A model generated the notes under the pieces. That model worked only from the letters and a program-made list of their open reading frames with translations, was not told the DNA's origin and did not search any database. Shown piece after piece: positions 27,501-36,957 of a stretch of DNA of 64,000 nt. The stretch is from NCBI GenBank assembly GCA_030427505.1, contig JAUICH010000004.1, positions 124,001 to 188,000 of the forward strand, given 5' to 3'. Both the position numbers and the translations under genes were made by a program. The DNA is from Verrucomicrobiia bacterium (GTDB lineage Bacteria > Verrucomicrobiota > Verrucomicrobiia > Verrucomicrobiales > DEV007). How positions within the stretch are numbered: the stretch's first letter is position 1; the number at the start of each line of letters is the position of its first letter.

Positions 27501-28433
27501 ATGACTTCACCCACGCGACGCACTTTTCTGCAAACCGGAGCCGCCTCCCTGGCCGGCGCGGCCTTGGTGGGGGCTGGTACCTCCCCCTCCACCACGGCAG
27601 CCGAAACCTCCGGCAAGGATGACGGTAAACCGGGGGGCGAAAAGGGTCCGGCCCCATTCATCGACACTAACGTACACCTGGGCCACTGGCCGGCGCGGCA
27701 CCTGCCCCTGGGGAAACCGGCGGACCTGACCGCCAAGCTGCGGGAGCACGGCGTGACCCAGGCCTGGGCGGGAACCTTCGAAGGGCTGCTCCACAAAGAT
27801 CTGGCCGCCGCCAACTATCGCCTCAAGAAAGCCTGTGAGGTTCACGGCGCGGGACTACTCGTGCCCGTGGGCGCCATCAACCCCACCCTGCCCGCCTGGA
27901 AGGAAGACCTGAAGCGCTGCCGGGAGGACTTCGATTTTTCCATGATTCGCCTATATCCTGGCTACCATGGCTACGCGGTCGAGCAGCCCTTGTTTCTGGA
28001 AACCCTCAAGCAGGCACGGGAGGTGGAACTGACCGTGCAGGTGGTGGTGCGGCTGGAAGACGTCCGCACCCAGTCCCCGCTGCTGCGGGCGCCCGATCTG
28101 GACGTGACTCCGCTGCCGGGCCTGCTGAAGAAAGTGCCGGGCATCCGGCTCCAGCTTCTAAATGCCCTGCGCACGGTCAAGAACCCCCTGCTCTTACAAC
28201 GCCTCGCGGCTATGGGAGTGCACTTCGAAATCGCCATGCTGGAGGGTGCGGCGGGTTTGGAAAACCTGCTTAACGGCCTGGGGATCAAGAATGTATGCTT
28301 TGGCTCCCACGCGCCCTTCTTCTACTTCGAATCGGCCTTGCTGAAGCTGAAGGAGTCCCTCCTGACGGAAGAGCAGTTGACCTTCCTGCGGGATGGAAAC
28401 GCCCGGAACTTTTTTATCCCGCCCCAACCGTGA
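27501..28433 (+). CDS. Tat-exported amidohydrolase-like protein
   Basis: A 310-residue protein starting with a Tat leader (TRRTFLQTGAASLAGAALVGAG). The fold is that of amidohydrolase-2 (DTNVHLGHWPARHLPLG, FDFSMIRLYPGYHGYAVEQPLF, NVCFGSHAPFF) and it is paralogous to the upstream gene. Several metal residues look changed, for example NVHLGHW where DxHxH would be expected and GSHAPF instead of GSD, so catalysis is uncertain. Its stop overlaps the GTG of the next gene by 4 bp (GTGA), indicating translational coupling. Confidence 0.8.
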   Translation: MTSPTRRTFLQTGAASLAGAALVGAGTSPSTTAAETSGKDDGKPGGEKGPAPFIDTNVHLGHWPARHLPLGKPADLTAKLREHGVTQAWAGTFEGLLHKDLAAANYRLKKACEVHGAGLLVPVGAINPTLPAWKEDLKRCREDFDFSMIRLYPGYHGYAVEQPLFLETLKQAREVELTVQVVVRLEDVRTQSPLLRAPDLDVTPLPGLLKKVPGIRLQLLNALRTVKNPLLLQRLAAMGVHFEIAMLEGAAGLENLLNGLGIKNVCFGSHAPFFYFESALLKLKESLLTEEQLTFLRDGNARNFFIPPQP

Positions 28434-31400
28434 AATCTTCTGTATTTACGGCCTTTTTGTGGGGACTAACGTTCTTGGTTTTTGGGGAATCTCCCCAAGC
28501 CAGGGCTCAGGGACCCTTCCCTGTCACTCCCGCCACGCCGCCGGAGCGGGCGGCGGAAACCTTCCACATTTTGGAGGGCTTTCAGATGCAGCTCATTGCC
28601 GCGGAGCCGCTGGTGACCGATCCGGTAGCCATTGCCTACGACGAGTTCGCCCGCGCCTATGTCGCCGAAATGAGCGACTACCCCTACACGGACAAAGCCG
28701 CCCACCAGCCCGCCCAAGAGAACCCCACCGACGAGGCTATCGGCAAGATCCGTCTGCTGGAAGACACGAATGGCGACGGTGTTTTCGACACCGCCACCGT
28801 CTTCGCCGAGGGACTCTCCTGGCCCACCGGCGTGGCCTGTTGGAGGGGCGGCGTCTACGTGACCGCCACGCCGGATCTCTGGTACCTGAAGGACACGGAT
28901 GGCGACGGGGTCGCGGACATCCGGCGGAAGGTCTACACCGGCTTCCGCAAATACAATGTCCAGGCCGTAATGAACAACCCCAAGTGGGGCCTGGACCACC
29001 ACCTCTACATCGCGGGCGGCTCCAACGGCGGCGAAGTCCGGCCCGGGGACGAACCGGAAGCCGAGCCGCTGGTCTTCCGCCGCAATGACCTGAGGCTGGA
29101 CCCACTGACCGAAGCCCTGGTCCTGGAGTCCGGCGGCGCCCGCTTTGGCCATTCCTTTGACGACTACGGCAACCGCTTCCTCTGCAACATCCGCAACCCT
29201 GCTCAGCATGTGGTGATTTCCAAGCGCGCCCTGGACCGGAACCCCGTGCTGCCGCCATTCGATCCCGTGCACGACGTGGTGGCCTCGGGTGACTCCTTGC
29301 CCGTTTACCGGACCAGTCCGCCGGAGACCTGGCGGGTGGAACGCGCCCGGCGCTGGTCGCGGGAGGAAGCCGAAAACCATCCACAAAGCGAACTGGTCAG
29401 CGCGGGAGTGGTGACTTCCTCCGCCGGGGTGACGGTGTATCGCGGCGACGCCTACCCAGCGGAGTATCGCGGCCAGATTTTCGTCGCGGACGTGGCGGGC
29501 AATCTGTTTTACCGGCTCCAGATAGAACCGGACGGCGCCACCTTCACGGGGAAACGCGCCGATCCGGCGGCGGATTTCGTGGCTTCGGACGACATCTGGT
29601 TCCGGCCCGTGAATTTCGAGAACGCGCCGGACGGCTGCCTGCACGTCCTGGACATGTACCGGGAAGCCATCGAACACCCCTGGTCCATCCCGGACGACAT
29701 CCACGCCCGGCTGGACCTGGAACGCGGCCGGGACCGGGGCCGCATCTTTCGCCTGGCCCCTCCGGGCTACCGTTTCCAACCGCCGCCCAGGCTGGGCGAA
29801 CTTTCCACGGAGGAATTGGTACCCTTGTTAGGACACCCCAACGCCTGGACGCGGGAAACGGCTCACCGCCTGATCTTCGAGCGGCAGGACGTGGGTGTGG
29901 TGGAAGCGCTCCGGGAGATGGCGGCCGGGAATGGCGACAAGAGCGGTGGGGAGGAGAGCCGCAACGGCAGTTACCACGCGGACCTGGCCCGCATCCACGC
30001 GCTCTGGTCGCTGGACGGCCTGGGAGCGCTGACCGGGGAAGACCTGGTAGCTCAACTTCACCCTGACACTCCCCCCAGGGTTCTCGAACAGGCCCTGATC
30101 CTGGCCACTCCCCGCCTGGCGGATTCCGTCAATTTACGAGAGCACGTTCTATCTCTTTCCGAGGTTCTTAGCAAAGACGGCAGAACCGCCATGGCGCTGG
30201 CGATTGCCTGCGGCGAGATACCCCAAGGCGATGGCGCGGCGGCTGGAGTGTTGGCGGAACTCTTGCTCGGGCACGCGGACGATCCCTTCGTGACCGCCGC
30301 CGCGCTGTCCTCCCTTTCGGGCCGTGCCCACGAGGTGCTGGCCCAGGTGAAGGGAAGCCTTTCGCTTGAAGAACTCATCAAACCGGAGACCGGTGCTCTG
30401 GTCCGCCGGTTGGCCTATGCCACCGGGGCGGAAGCCGGACCGGTGAGTCTTTCCAGCCTGTTGGGACCCGAGGCCGGAGGGCTGGGCGAGGCTTCTCCCA
30501 CTCTGCTGCTGGGTCTTGCGGAGGGCTTGAGGCGTCAGCGAAGCAGCCTTCGCGCCGCCGCCAAGCAAGCCGGGAATACCTCCGCCGATCTCACAGATCT
30601 GGCGAATAGACTCGTTAGTATCGCAAACGATCCTTCAGCCGAACCCACCGCCCGCGCCACGGTGCTGGAGCTGTTGCCCCATGTGGAGGCGGAACAGGTG
30701 GCGGACGTTGCTCTGCCGCTCCTCGTTCCCGAAACCCCGCCCGCCGTCCAGGCCGCCGCCATCGCGGCCCTCGGCGTGTATCCCGATGCCACGCTCGCCG
30801 AGCCGCTGCTTCAGCGCTGGCCGGCGTATTCCCCCAGCCTCCGGCTCCAGGTCACCCAACTCCTCCTCGCCACGCCGGAAGGCGCCGCTCTCTTTTTGGA
30901 TGCTCTAGAAGCTGGGAGCGTGATGCCGCAGCAACTGGACTCCGCCAGCCGCCGCCTGCTCACCCGGCACCGTGACGAAACCGTCCGGCAACGCGCCACG
31001 GCATTTTTCGAAACCGCCAACCAGGAACGCGCCGCCGTGCTGGAAGACTACCTCGCCAAGCTCGACCCCCTGACCGGCGACCCGGCGAAAGGCCAAGCCG
31101 TCTATCAGACCCACTGCATGGTCTGCCACCGCCTCGGCGAGCAGGGCAACGACATCGGCCCCAACCTCGCCACGGTGCGCCTCTGGACCCGCGAACAAAT
31201 CCTGACCAACGTGCTGGACCCGAACCGCGAAGTTTCGCCCAACTTTTCCACCTACTTCGTCGAAACCACGGACGGGGCTTCCCTGGCCGGTTCCATCGCC
31301 TCCGAGACCAGCGACGCCATCGCCCTGGCCCAGCCCGGCAGCACCCAGGCCGTCATCCCACGCTCCGAAATCCGCTCCCTGACCGACCTTGGCGTCTCTC

Positions 31401-31501
31401 TGATGCCCGAAGGCCTAGAAGCCGCCATCCCGCCCCAACAGATGGCGGACTTGATCGCTTTCCTCCAGGCAGCGCCAGCAAAAGCCGGGACAGAAAACTG
31501 A
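28430..31501 (+). CDS. PVC-type haem-binding CxxCH protein with N-terminal beta-propeller
   Basis: 1023 residues beginning with GTG in a GTGA overlap with the upstream stop, followed by a signal peptide (FTAFLWGLTFLVFGESPQARAQ). A longer frame opening at 28295 would overlap the hydrolase gene and has no signal. The N-terminal half is the glucose-dehydrogenase-like propeller of PVC proteins (YVAEMSDYPYTD, IRLLEDTNGDGVFD, GLSWPTGVACWRGGVYVTATPDLWYLKDTDGDGVAD). A HEAT-like helical middle follows, then a C-terminal cytochrome c domain with CMVCH near residue 895 and QGNDIGPNLATV. Family members are periplasmic electron-transfer or sugar oxidation proteins of planctomycetes and verrucomicrobia. 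It likely works with the two hydrolases upstream. Confidence 0.9.
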   Translation: MKSSVFTAFLWGLTFLVFGESPQARAQGPFPVTPATPPERAAETFHILEGFQMQLIAAEPLVTDPVAIAYDEFARAYVAEMSDYPYTDKAAHQPAQENPTDEAIGKIRLLEDTNGDGVFDTATVFAEGLSWPTGVACWRGGVYVTATPDLWYLKDTDGDGVADIRRKVYTGFRKYNVQAVMNNPKWGLDHHLYIAGGSNGGEVRPGDEPEAEPLVFRRNDLRLDPLTEALVLESGGARFGHSFDDYGNRFLCNIRNPAQHVVISKRALDRNPVLPPFDPVHDVVASGDSLPVYRTSPPETWRVERARRWSREEAENHPQSELVSAGVVTSSAGVTVYRGDAYPAEYRGQIFVADVAGNLFYRLQIEPDGATFTGKRADPAADFVASDDIWFRPVNFENAPDGCLHVLDMYREAIEHPWSIPDDIHARLDLERGRDRGRIFRLAPPGYRFQPPPRLGELSTEELVPLLGHPNAWTRETAHRLIFERQDVGVVEALREMAAGNGDKSGGEESRNGSYHADLARIHALWSLDGLGALTGEDLVAQLHPDTPPRVLEQALILATPRLADSVNLREHVLSLSEVLSKDGRTAMALAIACGEIPQGDGAAAGVLAELLLGHADDPFVTAAALSSLSGRAHEVLAQVKGSLSLEELIKPETGALVRRLAYATGAEAGPVSLSSLLGPEAGGLGEASPTLLLGLAEGLRRQRSSLRAAAKQAGNTSADLTDLANRLVSIANDPSAEPTARATVLELLPHVEAEQVADVALPLLVPETPPAVQAAAIAALGVYPDATLAEPLLQRWPAYSPSLRLQVTQLLLATPEGAALFLDALEAGSVMPQQLDSASRRLLTRHRDETVRQRATAFFETANQERAAVLEDYLAKLDPLTGDPAKGQAVYQTHCMVCHRLGEQGNDIGPNLATVRLWTREQILTNVLDPNREVSPNFSTYFVETTDGASLAGSIASETSDAIALAQPGSTQAVIPRSEIRSLTDLGVSLMPEGLEAAIPPQQMADLIAFLQAAPAKAGTEN

Positions 31502-31570
31502 ATGGGGTCCGCGCGGAGGCGGTTTGGAGGCCCTTCCGGGGACCCATTCACAGGATCAGATCTGGAGGGA

Positions 31571-31630
31571 AAAATGGATATAAATGGGTCTAATTGGATG
31601 TAAATGGATATTCTTGGGCGCAAACGGATA
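31571..31630. repeat. Six-unit 10-bp tandem repeat
   Basis: Six successive 10 bp units share the pattern taaaTGGATA: aaaaTGGATA, taaaTGGGTC, taatTGGATG, taaaTGGATA, ttctTGGGCG and caaaCGGATA. The phase is exact. It lies between convergent genes, 70 bp after the haem protein, in an otherwise empty gap. At 31501-31548, AATGGGGTCC and GGGACCCATT could form a hairpin at the end of that gene. Confidence 0.6.
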
Positions 31631-31707
31631 TGTTGTGAAAGAAAGACTCTGAAAATTGATCGAGAAAGGAGCTGAAAGTTTCCGCTATTGGTCAGGACGA
31701 CGCTCTC

Positions 31708-32106
31708 TCAGTCATAGATCTCCACGGAGGTCACTTTGCGATCCTCGTAGGTGACGATAAGCCCAAACTGACGATGCCCCCGAACACCGAAGGCCATCTG
31801 TCCCGTTTCAGAGAGTTTCGGGACTTGGCTCCCCTTCGAAGGGTCTGAACCGGGCTCCAGTATTCCCATAGCGTCTTCCACGGAAGAACCTGGATGAATC
31901 GCCGCCGCTAAGATGGGGGCGGCAGTCCGCTGCATTTCAAATGAGCCGTGCCGCCACGCCCAAACTGGCCAAGTCCTGGCAATCCAAGTCTCCCCGCATT
32001 CCACCGCAAGGCTAGCGGGATAGATCGCCATCACTCCAGCAAACAGGAATAGAAGGACTCGTCTGGACACAGATTGATTCAAGAGTTCGGGCAAGGTGAA
32101 GGACAA
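31708..32106 (-). CDS. Small exported or membrane-anchored protein, unknown
   Basis: The 132-residue frame has a hydrophobic N-terminal segment (RVLLFLFAGVMAIYPASLAV) and a C-terminal part that resembles the SmpA/OmlA-like arrangement, with HPGSSVEDAMGILEPGSDPSK and FGLIVTYEDRKVTSVEIYD. Two Cys are absent from a lipobox position, so a signal anchor or Sec signal is more likely. The start could lie a few codons further in. No family can be named with confidence. Confidence 0.5.
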   Translation of the reverse strand: MSFTLPELLNQSVSRRVLLFLFAGVMAIYPASLAVECGETWIARTWPVWAWRHGSFEMQRTAAPILAAAIHPGSSVEDAMGILEPGSDPSKGSQVPKLSETGQMAFGVRGHRQFGLIVTYEDRKVTSVEIYD

Positions 32107-32335
32107 TCTCCGAGCGCGTTCGCGAAAGCAGGGCAGTCCTGCCTGTCAATTCCGATTGGACATCTCCTGCCCGTTAAACAGATTCTCCACATCGTTGCGA
32201 TCCACCAAATTTACCCACCGTTTCAAATTCGCTCAACCGGCTCGCGAGCTCCTCGCCCGGAGGTCGAGGACCACCTTCAGCCACGTCTTTTCTTGGGCTA
32301 AAGGAAAGAGCTTAACACCAAAAGACTCCATTCCC

Positions 32336-33034
32336 TCACTCCGCCTCAAACTCCACGCGAATGACGCCGCGGAAGTCTCCGGCCTGGTAGCCATGGGCCT
32401 GGTCTTCAGCATATTCTTTCTCTAGCAAGGTGACGAGTTCTGGCTTCATCGTTTCGTGGCTGCCGTGGCAGTTCAGGCAGAGTTCCTGAACGATGAGGGG
32501 CTTGTAGAAACGGGGCGCGCCGCCGGACGCCGGCGTTTCCATAAAGCCGTCCGGCGACAGTTTGCCCGCGGCGGCCTGTGCTTGGAGCCGCTCCAGCACC
32601 TGGCGGTCCAGGGCGTCGGGTGCGTTCTGGGGGTTTCGGACTTTTAAGGAGGTCCGCCGAATGGAAAGGCCCTCGAAGGACTCGCTGGTGGCGTCCGTGA
32701 GCGGCATGGCGATGTTTTTGCATACGCCTACCGCCGCCATCGGTCCGCCCGCTTCCATGGCGGCTTTGAGCTGCGTGCCGAGATTTGCGACCAAGGTTTG
32801 GGCCGCCTCCTGTCCGCGCGTCAATAGGGTGGGCACCGCGGCGCCGTCTCCCGCGATTTGCGGCGCTTCTTCCACGGGCCCGGAGACCGGCGGCGTTTCA
32901 GTGGCGCTTTCTTCCTGGGAACACCCTAGACAGAAGGCCGTCAGCAGGCCAAAGGCGGTCAGGGTCAGGGCTTGCCGAGTCAGTCGCTTCGCCGCGCGGC
33001 ACCACCCGGTGACTGGTGATAGGGATTCTTTCAC
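32336..33034 (-). CDS. DUF3365 (Tll0287-like) haem lipoprotein
   Basis: About 232 residues. A lipoprotein signal (ALTLTAFGLLTAFCLGC) is followed by the DUF3365 domain: AVGVCKNIAMPLTDATSESFEGLSIRRTSLKVRNPQNAPDALDRQVLERLQ, then PRFYKPLIVQELCLNCHGS with a CxxCH haem site, and a C-terminal DFRGVIRVEF. These are the family signature. Members bind c-type haem in a PAS-like fold and are thought to sense redox state or gases. I chose the GTG at 33034, preceded by GAGGGA; an ATG at 33094 and the longest start at 33115 would add 20 to 27 residues. Single gene. Confidence 0.85.
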   Translation of the reverse strand: MKESLSPVTGWCRAAKRLTRQALTLTAFGLLTAFCLGCSQEESATETPPVSGPVEEAPQIAGDGAAVPTLLTRGQEAAQTLVANLGTQLKAAMEAGGPMAAVGVCKNIAMPLTDATSESFEGLSIRRTSLKVRNPQNAPDALDRQVLERLQAQAAAGKLSPDGFMETPASGGAPRFYKPLIVQELCLNCHGSHETMKPELVTLLEKEYAEDQAHGYQAGDFRGVIRVEFEAE

Positions 33035-33237
33035 TCCCTCAGTATCACTGAACGCGGCCCGGGGTTCAAGATGCCAAGGGTGACACTCTTTCATCGCTCG
33101 GCTCGATGTTAGCATCTCTATTATCGATTCGCTCGAACATTGCGCGTTTGCTTAGCTTCCAGTAGTCGGGGGACTACTCACGACAGGTTCTCTCCCTCTG
33201 CCGCCTATTTCTCCCACCTCTCTTCCTTTCCAAACCG

Positions 33238-36200
33238 ATGGTCTTTGTCCTCTTCATTGCGGTAGTGGTTCTGGCTTTCTTCTGCGCCAATCTTTCCGGT
33301 CGAATCAGAAGATTGGAGAGCCGTCTGGATCAACAGGCCGCTGTGGCCAGGCCGCCAGTGCCCTCGACCCCGGAAGCTCCATCGGCGGTTCCCGCATCCG
33401 CCGTTTCTTCCGCGGAATCGGCCCTGAACCGGGCCAAGGAAGAAGCCACAGCGCCCGCGTCCCCTGAGATGGAGGCCAGAAAACAGACCCCGCCGGAGCC
33501 GGACTCTGAGGAAATTCCACTTCCCACCGGTGCGAAGCCAGAGTCTGACGCATCGCTGGAGGAAACGGCGGCATCGTCCACGCCGCCCCCGGTTCCCGCC
33601 CCCGAGATTGCGCCCGAGCCCGAACCGGCCTCGAAAGGCGCCACTCCTGTCCCGCCCTCATTGACGCCGGCGGCGGCGGCCGGTGCGCCCACTCCCGCCC
33701 TTGCCCGGCCCGGCTTTCCGTGGCGGCGGCTATTGGAGCGGATCAATCTTTTGCCGCCCAAGGCGGAGGGCGAGAACGCGGAGATCCGGCTGGCCATGTG
33801 GTGGACCACGCGCATCGGACTGGTGCTGCTGGTCATCGCGTCCATCTTCCTGGCGGTTTACCTGAGCCGGGACAATCCGTGGATGCGGGTGCTGGCCTTC
33901 CTGGGTCTGTCGGTGGGGGTGACCTGGCTGGGGGCTTACCTGGAGCGCCGTCTGACCCAGTTCGGACGCCTGCTTTCTTCGGGCGGCCTGGCGTTGTTCT
34001 ACTTTACATCCTATGCCGCGTCCGCCCTGCCCGCCACGCAGGTCATTCACAGTCCGCTCGGCGGCATCGCCGCGCAGGTTGTCGCCCTGGCGATTCTAGC
34101 TCTGTGGAGCCTTTGGAAGAAGGATCAGCGCGTAGCGAGCATGGCGGTGGTCATGGGCTATGCCACCTGCTGGTTTTCCCATGGGCACGACCTGCACCAC
34201 CTTTCGCTGGCGGGGCTGCTTCTGCTGGCCGGGCTGGCGGGGTTCTTCTTTACGCGGCGCGGCTGGCTGGCGCCGCTGATCGCCGCCCTGGCGGGTTCGT
34301 ATGCTGGTTATGTCCTTTTGGCCCTGGGCGAATGGCGCACCGGCGCGGACCCCGGCCCGCTGGTGGCCTTTGGCGTCCTGGGAGGACTGGCGGTAATCTT
34401 TGAGGTCTCGCAGATTCTTTCCGCCCGGTGGCATCCGGACGCTTTATCCGCGCACGGGCGCCGCTACCTGGCCCCCGCGAACACCGCCGCCGCGGCGTTG
34501 GCGGGCTACCTGACGGCGCGTTTTGTTTACTCCGCCGAGCTAAGCGACTTCTACCTGGGCGCGGCGCTGCTGGTCTTTGCCTTTGCCGCGCTGCGTCACG
34601 GGCTAAAGGATGACTCGGCCATCACGACCACCTTTTTCCTGAAGGCTTCGGGCCTGCTCTGCCTGTTCCTGGCCACGCGCTTCTCCGGACCGGTGGAATG
34701 GCTGGCCATCGGCGCACAGGCGGGGACGCTACTCTGGGCGGCGAAGCGCTCCGGCTCCCGCTGGATCGAGATCGCGGCGGGCGTGGTCTTCTGCGTGTCG
34801 GGAGGCAGCTTGCTCCATGACCTCTACCACACGGCCGCGGCGGCGGATGCGGCGGCGGACGCCGTGCCCTGGCCCACGGTCTCCATCAAGACCGGCATCG
34901 CTGGCGGTTTCCTGGTGTATCTGGCGGCTTTGTTAGGGTTGCATGCCCGGTGGTATTTCGGCGCCGCGAAAGCGGATCTTCAGGAACATTTGTCGCCGGC
35001 GGCTATTCCGGACCCGAAACGCCGCGCCGTGTTCCGGACCGCGCTGGCTCTGGCGCTGGGGTTCACGGCCTGGGAGATCTGTCTCCACACCGAAGGCGGC
35101 GGATCGATGGAACGCCTCTACCTCGGCGCCGCGCTTGCCATCGCGCTGGCGGCCCCGGCCCTTTTCCTGCGCCGGGCGGAGCCCACGGTGGCGGGCGCGA
35201 CCCTGCTCGTCCTAGCCTCGGGATTCTCCTGGATGGCCTATGGGGACCTACACAAGACGGTCTGGGGCATTGCTCTGTATTTCATCCTAACCGCGCTCTG
35301 CTACCTCTGCGCGGAACTGGCGCGGCGGTTCTGGCCGGCGGAACGGAAAGGGAGCGACCTGGCCCGCGCCGGGGCCTATGCGCTGGGCCTGATCACGGCG
35401 GCTATCGGCCTGTATGCGGGCTCCACGAAGTTCCATCTCAACAACAGCGCGCCCGTACTGACCGCGCTGCCGCTGGCGGTGCTGGTGGCCGTGACTTTGG
35501 TCCGGCAATCCCTGCCCGGAAGAGGGAAGCCCCTCTCCCCCGCTGGCGAAATTTCCACCGCCCTGCGCACCCTGATCAGCGCCCTGGGCGGCATCCTTCT
35601 TACCATTCTAAGCCTGGTATTTCTAAAAGACCGGCCCGACTACGTCTTCGCCTGGCTGGGCCTCTTGTCGCTGATTCCCCTGGCGGCGGCGTTTCGCACG
35701 CGGGACTGGGTGCCCTCTCTGGCAGGGGGCATTCCCTTCGGCATCGCCTTCCTCCTTTTTTCCCTGACGCTGATGGTGTCCTTTTACCACTATCAGCGGG
35801 ACGATGCCACGACGCTGAGCCTGAACATCGCCGCGCTCCTGGGTACCAGCATCCTGTTTGCCATTGTCCTGTGGCGGAAGGTGCCCAAGGGAAAATGGGC
35901 GCCCGCCCCCACGGTGGACTTTATCCTCCACGGCATCAGCCTCTGCCTGGTGCACGAGTTCATCGCCTGGATCCTGTATCCGGATCTGAAGATGGATAGC
36001 CATGGCTTTGTCCTGGCGCTGGATGGCGCGTTGGCCATCGCGGCATTGTTAGTCAGTTCGAAACTGCCTTTCCATCACCTGCGGCATGCTTCGTTTCTAC
36101 CCTTCGTGTTCGGCCTGCTGAGCGAACTGCTCTACCGGCTGAATGCCCAGGAGTTCTATGGCCCGCTTTCCTGGTTCGACCTCTGCGCCTTCTTGGCGGG

Positions 36201-36957
36201 CGTGGTCTTCCTGTTTCTGTATCATCGCCTGGGCGCAGACAAATCCGGAGGCGCCACCGCGACGGACGGCTCGGCCCCATCCCTTTCCACGGTCGAAACC
36301 GTCTTTGGCTGGCTGGCAGGGGTCGCGGTCACGCTGTTCTGGCTGTATCCGGTCCAGGAGGCGCTCGATGCGCCCTGGCGCACCACGGCCTGGGCGGTCC
36401 AGGCGCTGGCTCTGGCCCTGCTCTGGCGGAGGTATCCGCCCGCTTACTCACTCCTCCGGCTGAACTACGTGCCTCTGCTGCTGGCTGCCGCCAGCGCCTA
36501 CTTCCTATGTTGGCAAAGCCCCGCCGGCGGCTCCGGGTGGACGCTGTTCTCCATCCTGCTGACCGCCGCCATCGTCCTGGGCGTCAGCCTTCTGGAAACC
36601 ACGGCCGACGCGAAGCGCTGGACCTTCCGCCGCCTGAGCTGGCCCCACGCCGTGGCCGCCCTGGCCCTGGCTTTCCTGGCGCTGTGGAGTCCGGACCTGG
36701 GCTACGGCCACCTGGCCACGGTCTGGTGGGGCGTGTCCGCCAGCGTGGTGTTCGTCTCCGGCCTGGTGTTCCGGGCCCGCCCCTACCGGCTGGTGGGTCT
36801 GGCAGGTTTGATGCTGTGCATCTTACGGATGTTCATTGTGGATATTGATGATACGCTGAACCGCATCTTCGCCTTCTTCGCCGTCAGCATCGTGCTCCTC
36901 ATCATCGGCTATCTCTATCATCGCTTCCGCAAGTGGATCGCCGGGGAGGAAACATGA
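33238..36957 (+). CDS. Giant DUF2339 polytopic membrane protein
   Basis: 1239 residues. An N-terminal helix (FVLFIAVVVLAFFCANLSGRIRRLESRLDQQ) is followed by a Pro/Ala/Glu-rich linker of about 120 residues, then the DUF2339 entry motif AEIRLAMWWTTRIGLVLLVIASIFLAVYLSR and roughly 25-30 further hydrophobic helices up to IVLLIIGYLYHRFRK. The LAMWWTTRIG region and GGLALFYFTSYAA are typical for this family. Its function is unknown; very hydrophobic multi-helix proteins of this type sit in the inner membrane. The stop overlaps the following MFS gene start by 4 bp (ATGA), so they are co-translated. Confidence 0.88.
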   Translation: MVFVLFIAVVVLAFFCANLSGRIRRLESRLDQQAAVARPPVPSTPEAPSAVPASAVSSAESALNRAKEEATAPASPEMEARKQTPPEPDSEEIPLPTGAKPESDASLEETAASSTPPPVPAPEIAPEPEPASKGATPVPPSLTPAAAAGAPTPALARPGFPWRRLLERINLLPPKAEGENAEIRLAMWWTTRIGLVLLVIASIFLAVYLSRDNPWMRVLAFLGLSVGVTWLGAYLERRLTQFGRLLSSGGLALFYFTSYAASALPATQVIHSPLGGIAAQVVALAILALWSLWKKDQRVASMAVVMGYATCWFSHGHDLHHLSLAGLLLLAGLAGFFFTRRGWLAPLIAALAGSYAGYVLLALGEWRTGADPGPLVAFGVLGGLAVIFEVSQILSARWHPDALSAHGRRYLAPANTAAAALAGYLTARFVYSAELSDFYLGAALLVFAFAALRHGLKDDSAITTTFFLKASGLLCLFLATRFSGPVEWLAIGAQAGTLLWAAKRSGSRWIEIAAGVVFCVSGGSLLHDLYHTAAAADAAADAVPWPTVSIKTGIAGGFLVYLAALLGLHARWYFGAAKADLQEHLSPAAIPDPKRRAVFRTALALALGFTAWEICLHTEGGGSMERLYLGAALAIALAAPALFLRRAEPTVAGATLLVLASGFSWMAYGDLHKTVWGIALYFILTALCYLCAELARRFWPAERKGSDLARAGAYALGLITAAIGLYAGSTKFHLNNSAPVLTALPLAVLVAVTLVRQSLPGRGKPLSPAGEISTALRTLISALGGILLTILSLVFLKDRPDYVFAWLGLLSLIPLAAAFRTRDWVPSLAGGIPFGIAFLLFSLTLMVSFYHYQRDDATTLSLNIAALLGTSILFAIVLWRKVPKGKWAPAPTVDFILHGISLCLVHEFIAWILYPDLKMDSHGFVLALDGALAIAALLVSSKLPFHHLRHASFLPFVFGLLSELLYRLNAQEFYGPLSWFDLCAFLAGVVFLFLYHRLGADKSGGATATDGSAPSLSTVETVFGWLAGVAVTLFWLYPVQEALDAPWRTTAWAVQALALALLWRRYPPAYSLLRLNYVPLLLAAASAYFLCWQSPAGGSGWTLFSILLTAAIVLGVSLLETTADAKRWTFRRLSWPHAVAALALAFLALWSPDLGYGHLATVWWGVSASVVFVSGLVFRARPYRLVGLAGLMLCILRMFIVDIDDTLNRIFAFFAVSIVLLIIGYLYHRFRKWIAGEET

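Noticed and set aside
28295-28429. Earlier start of the PVC haem protein
   Set aside because: It would overlap the hydrolase gene by 135 bp; the GTG at 28430 gives a GTGA overlap and a proper signal peptide.
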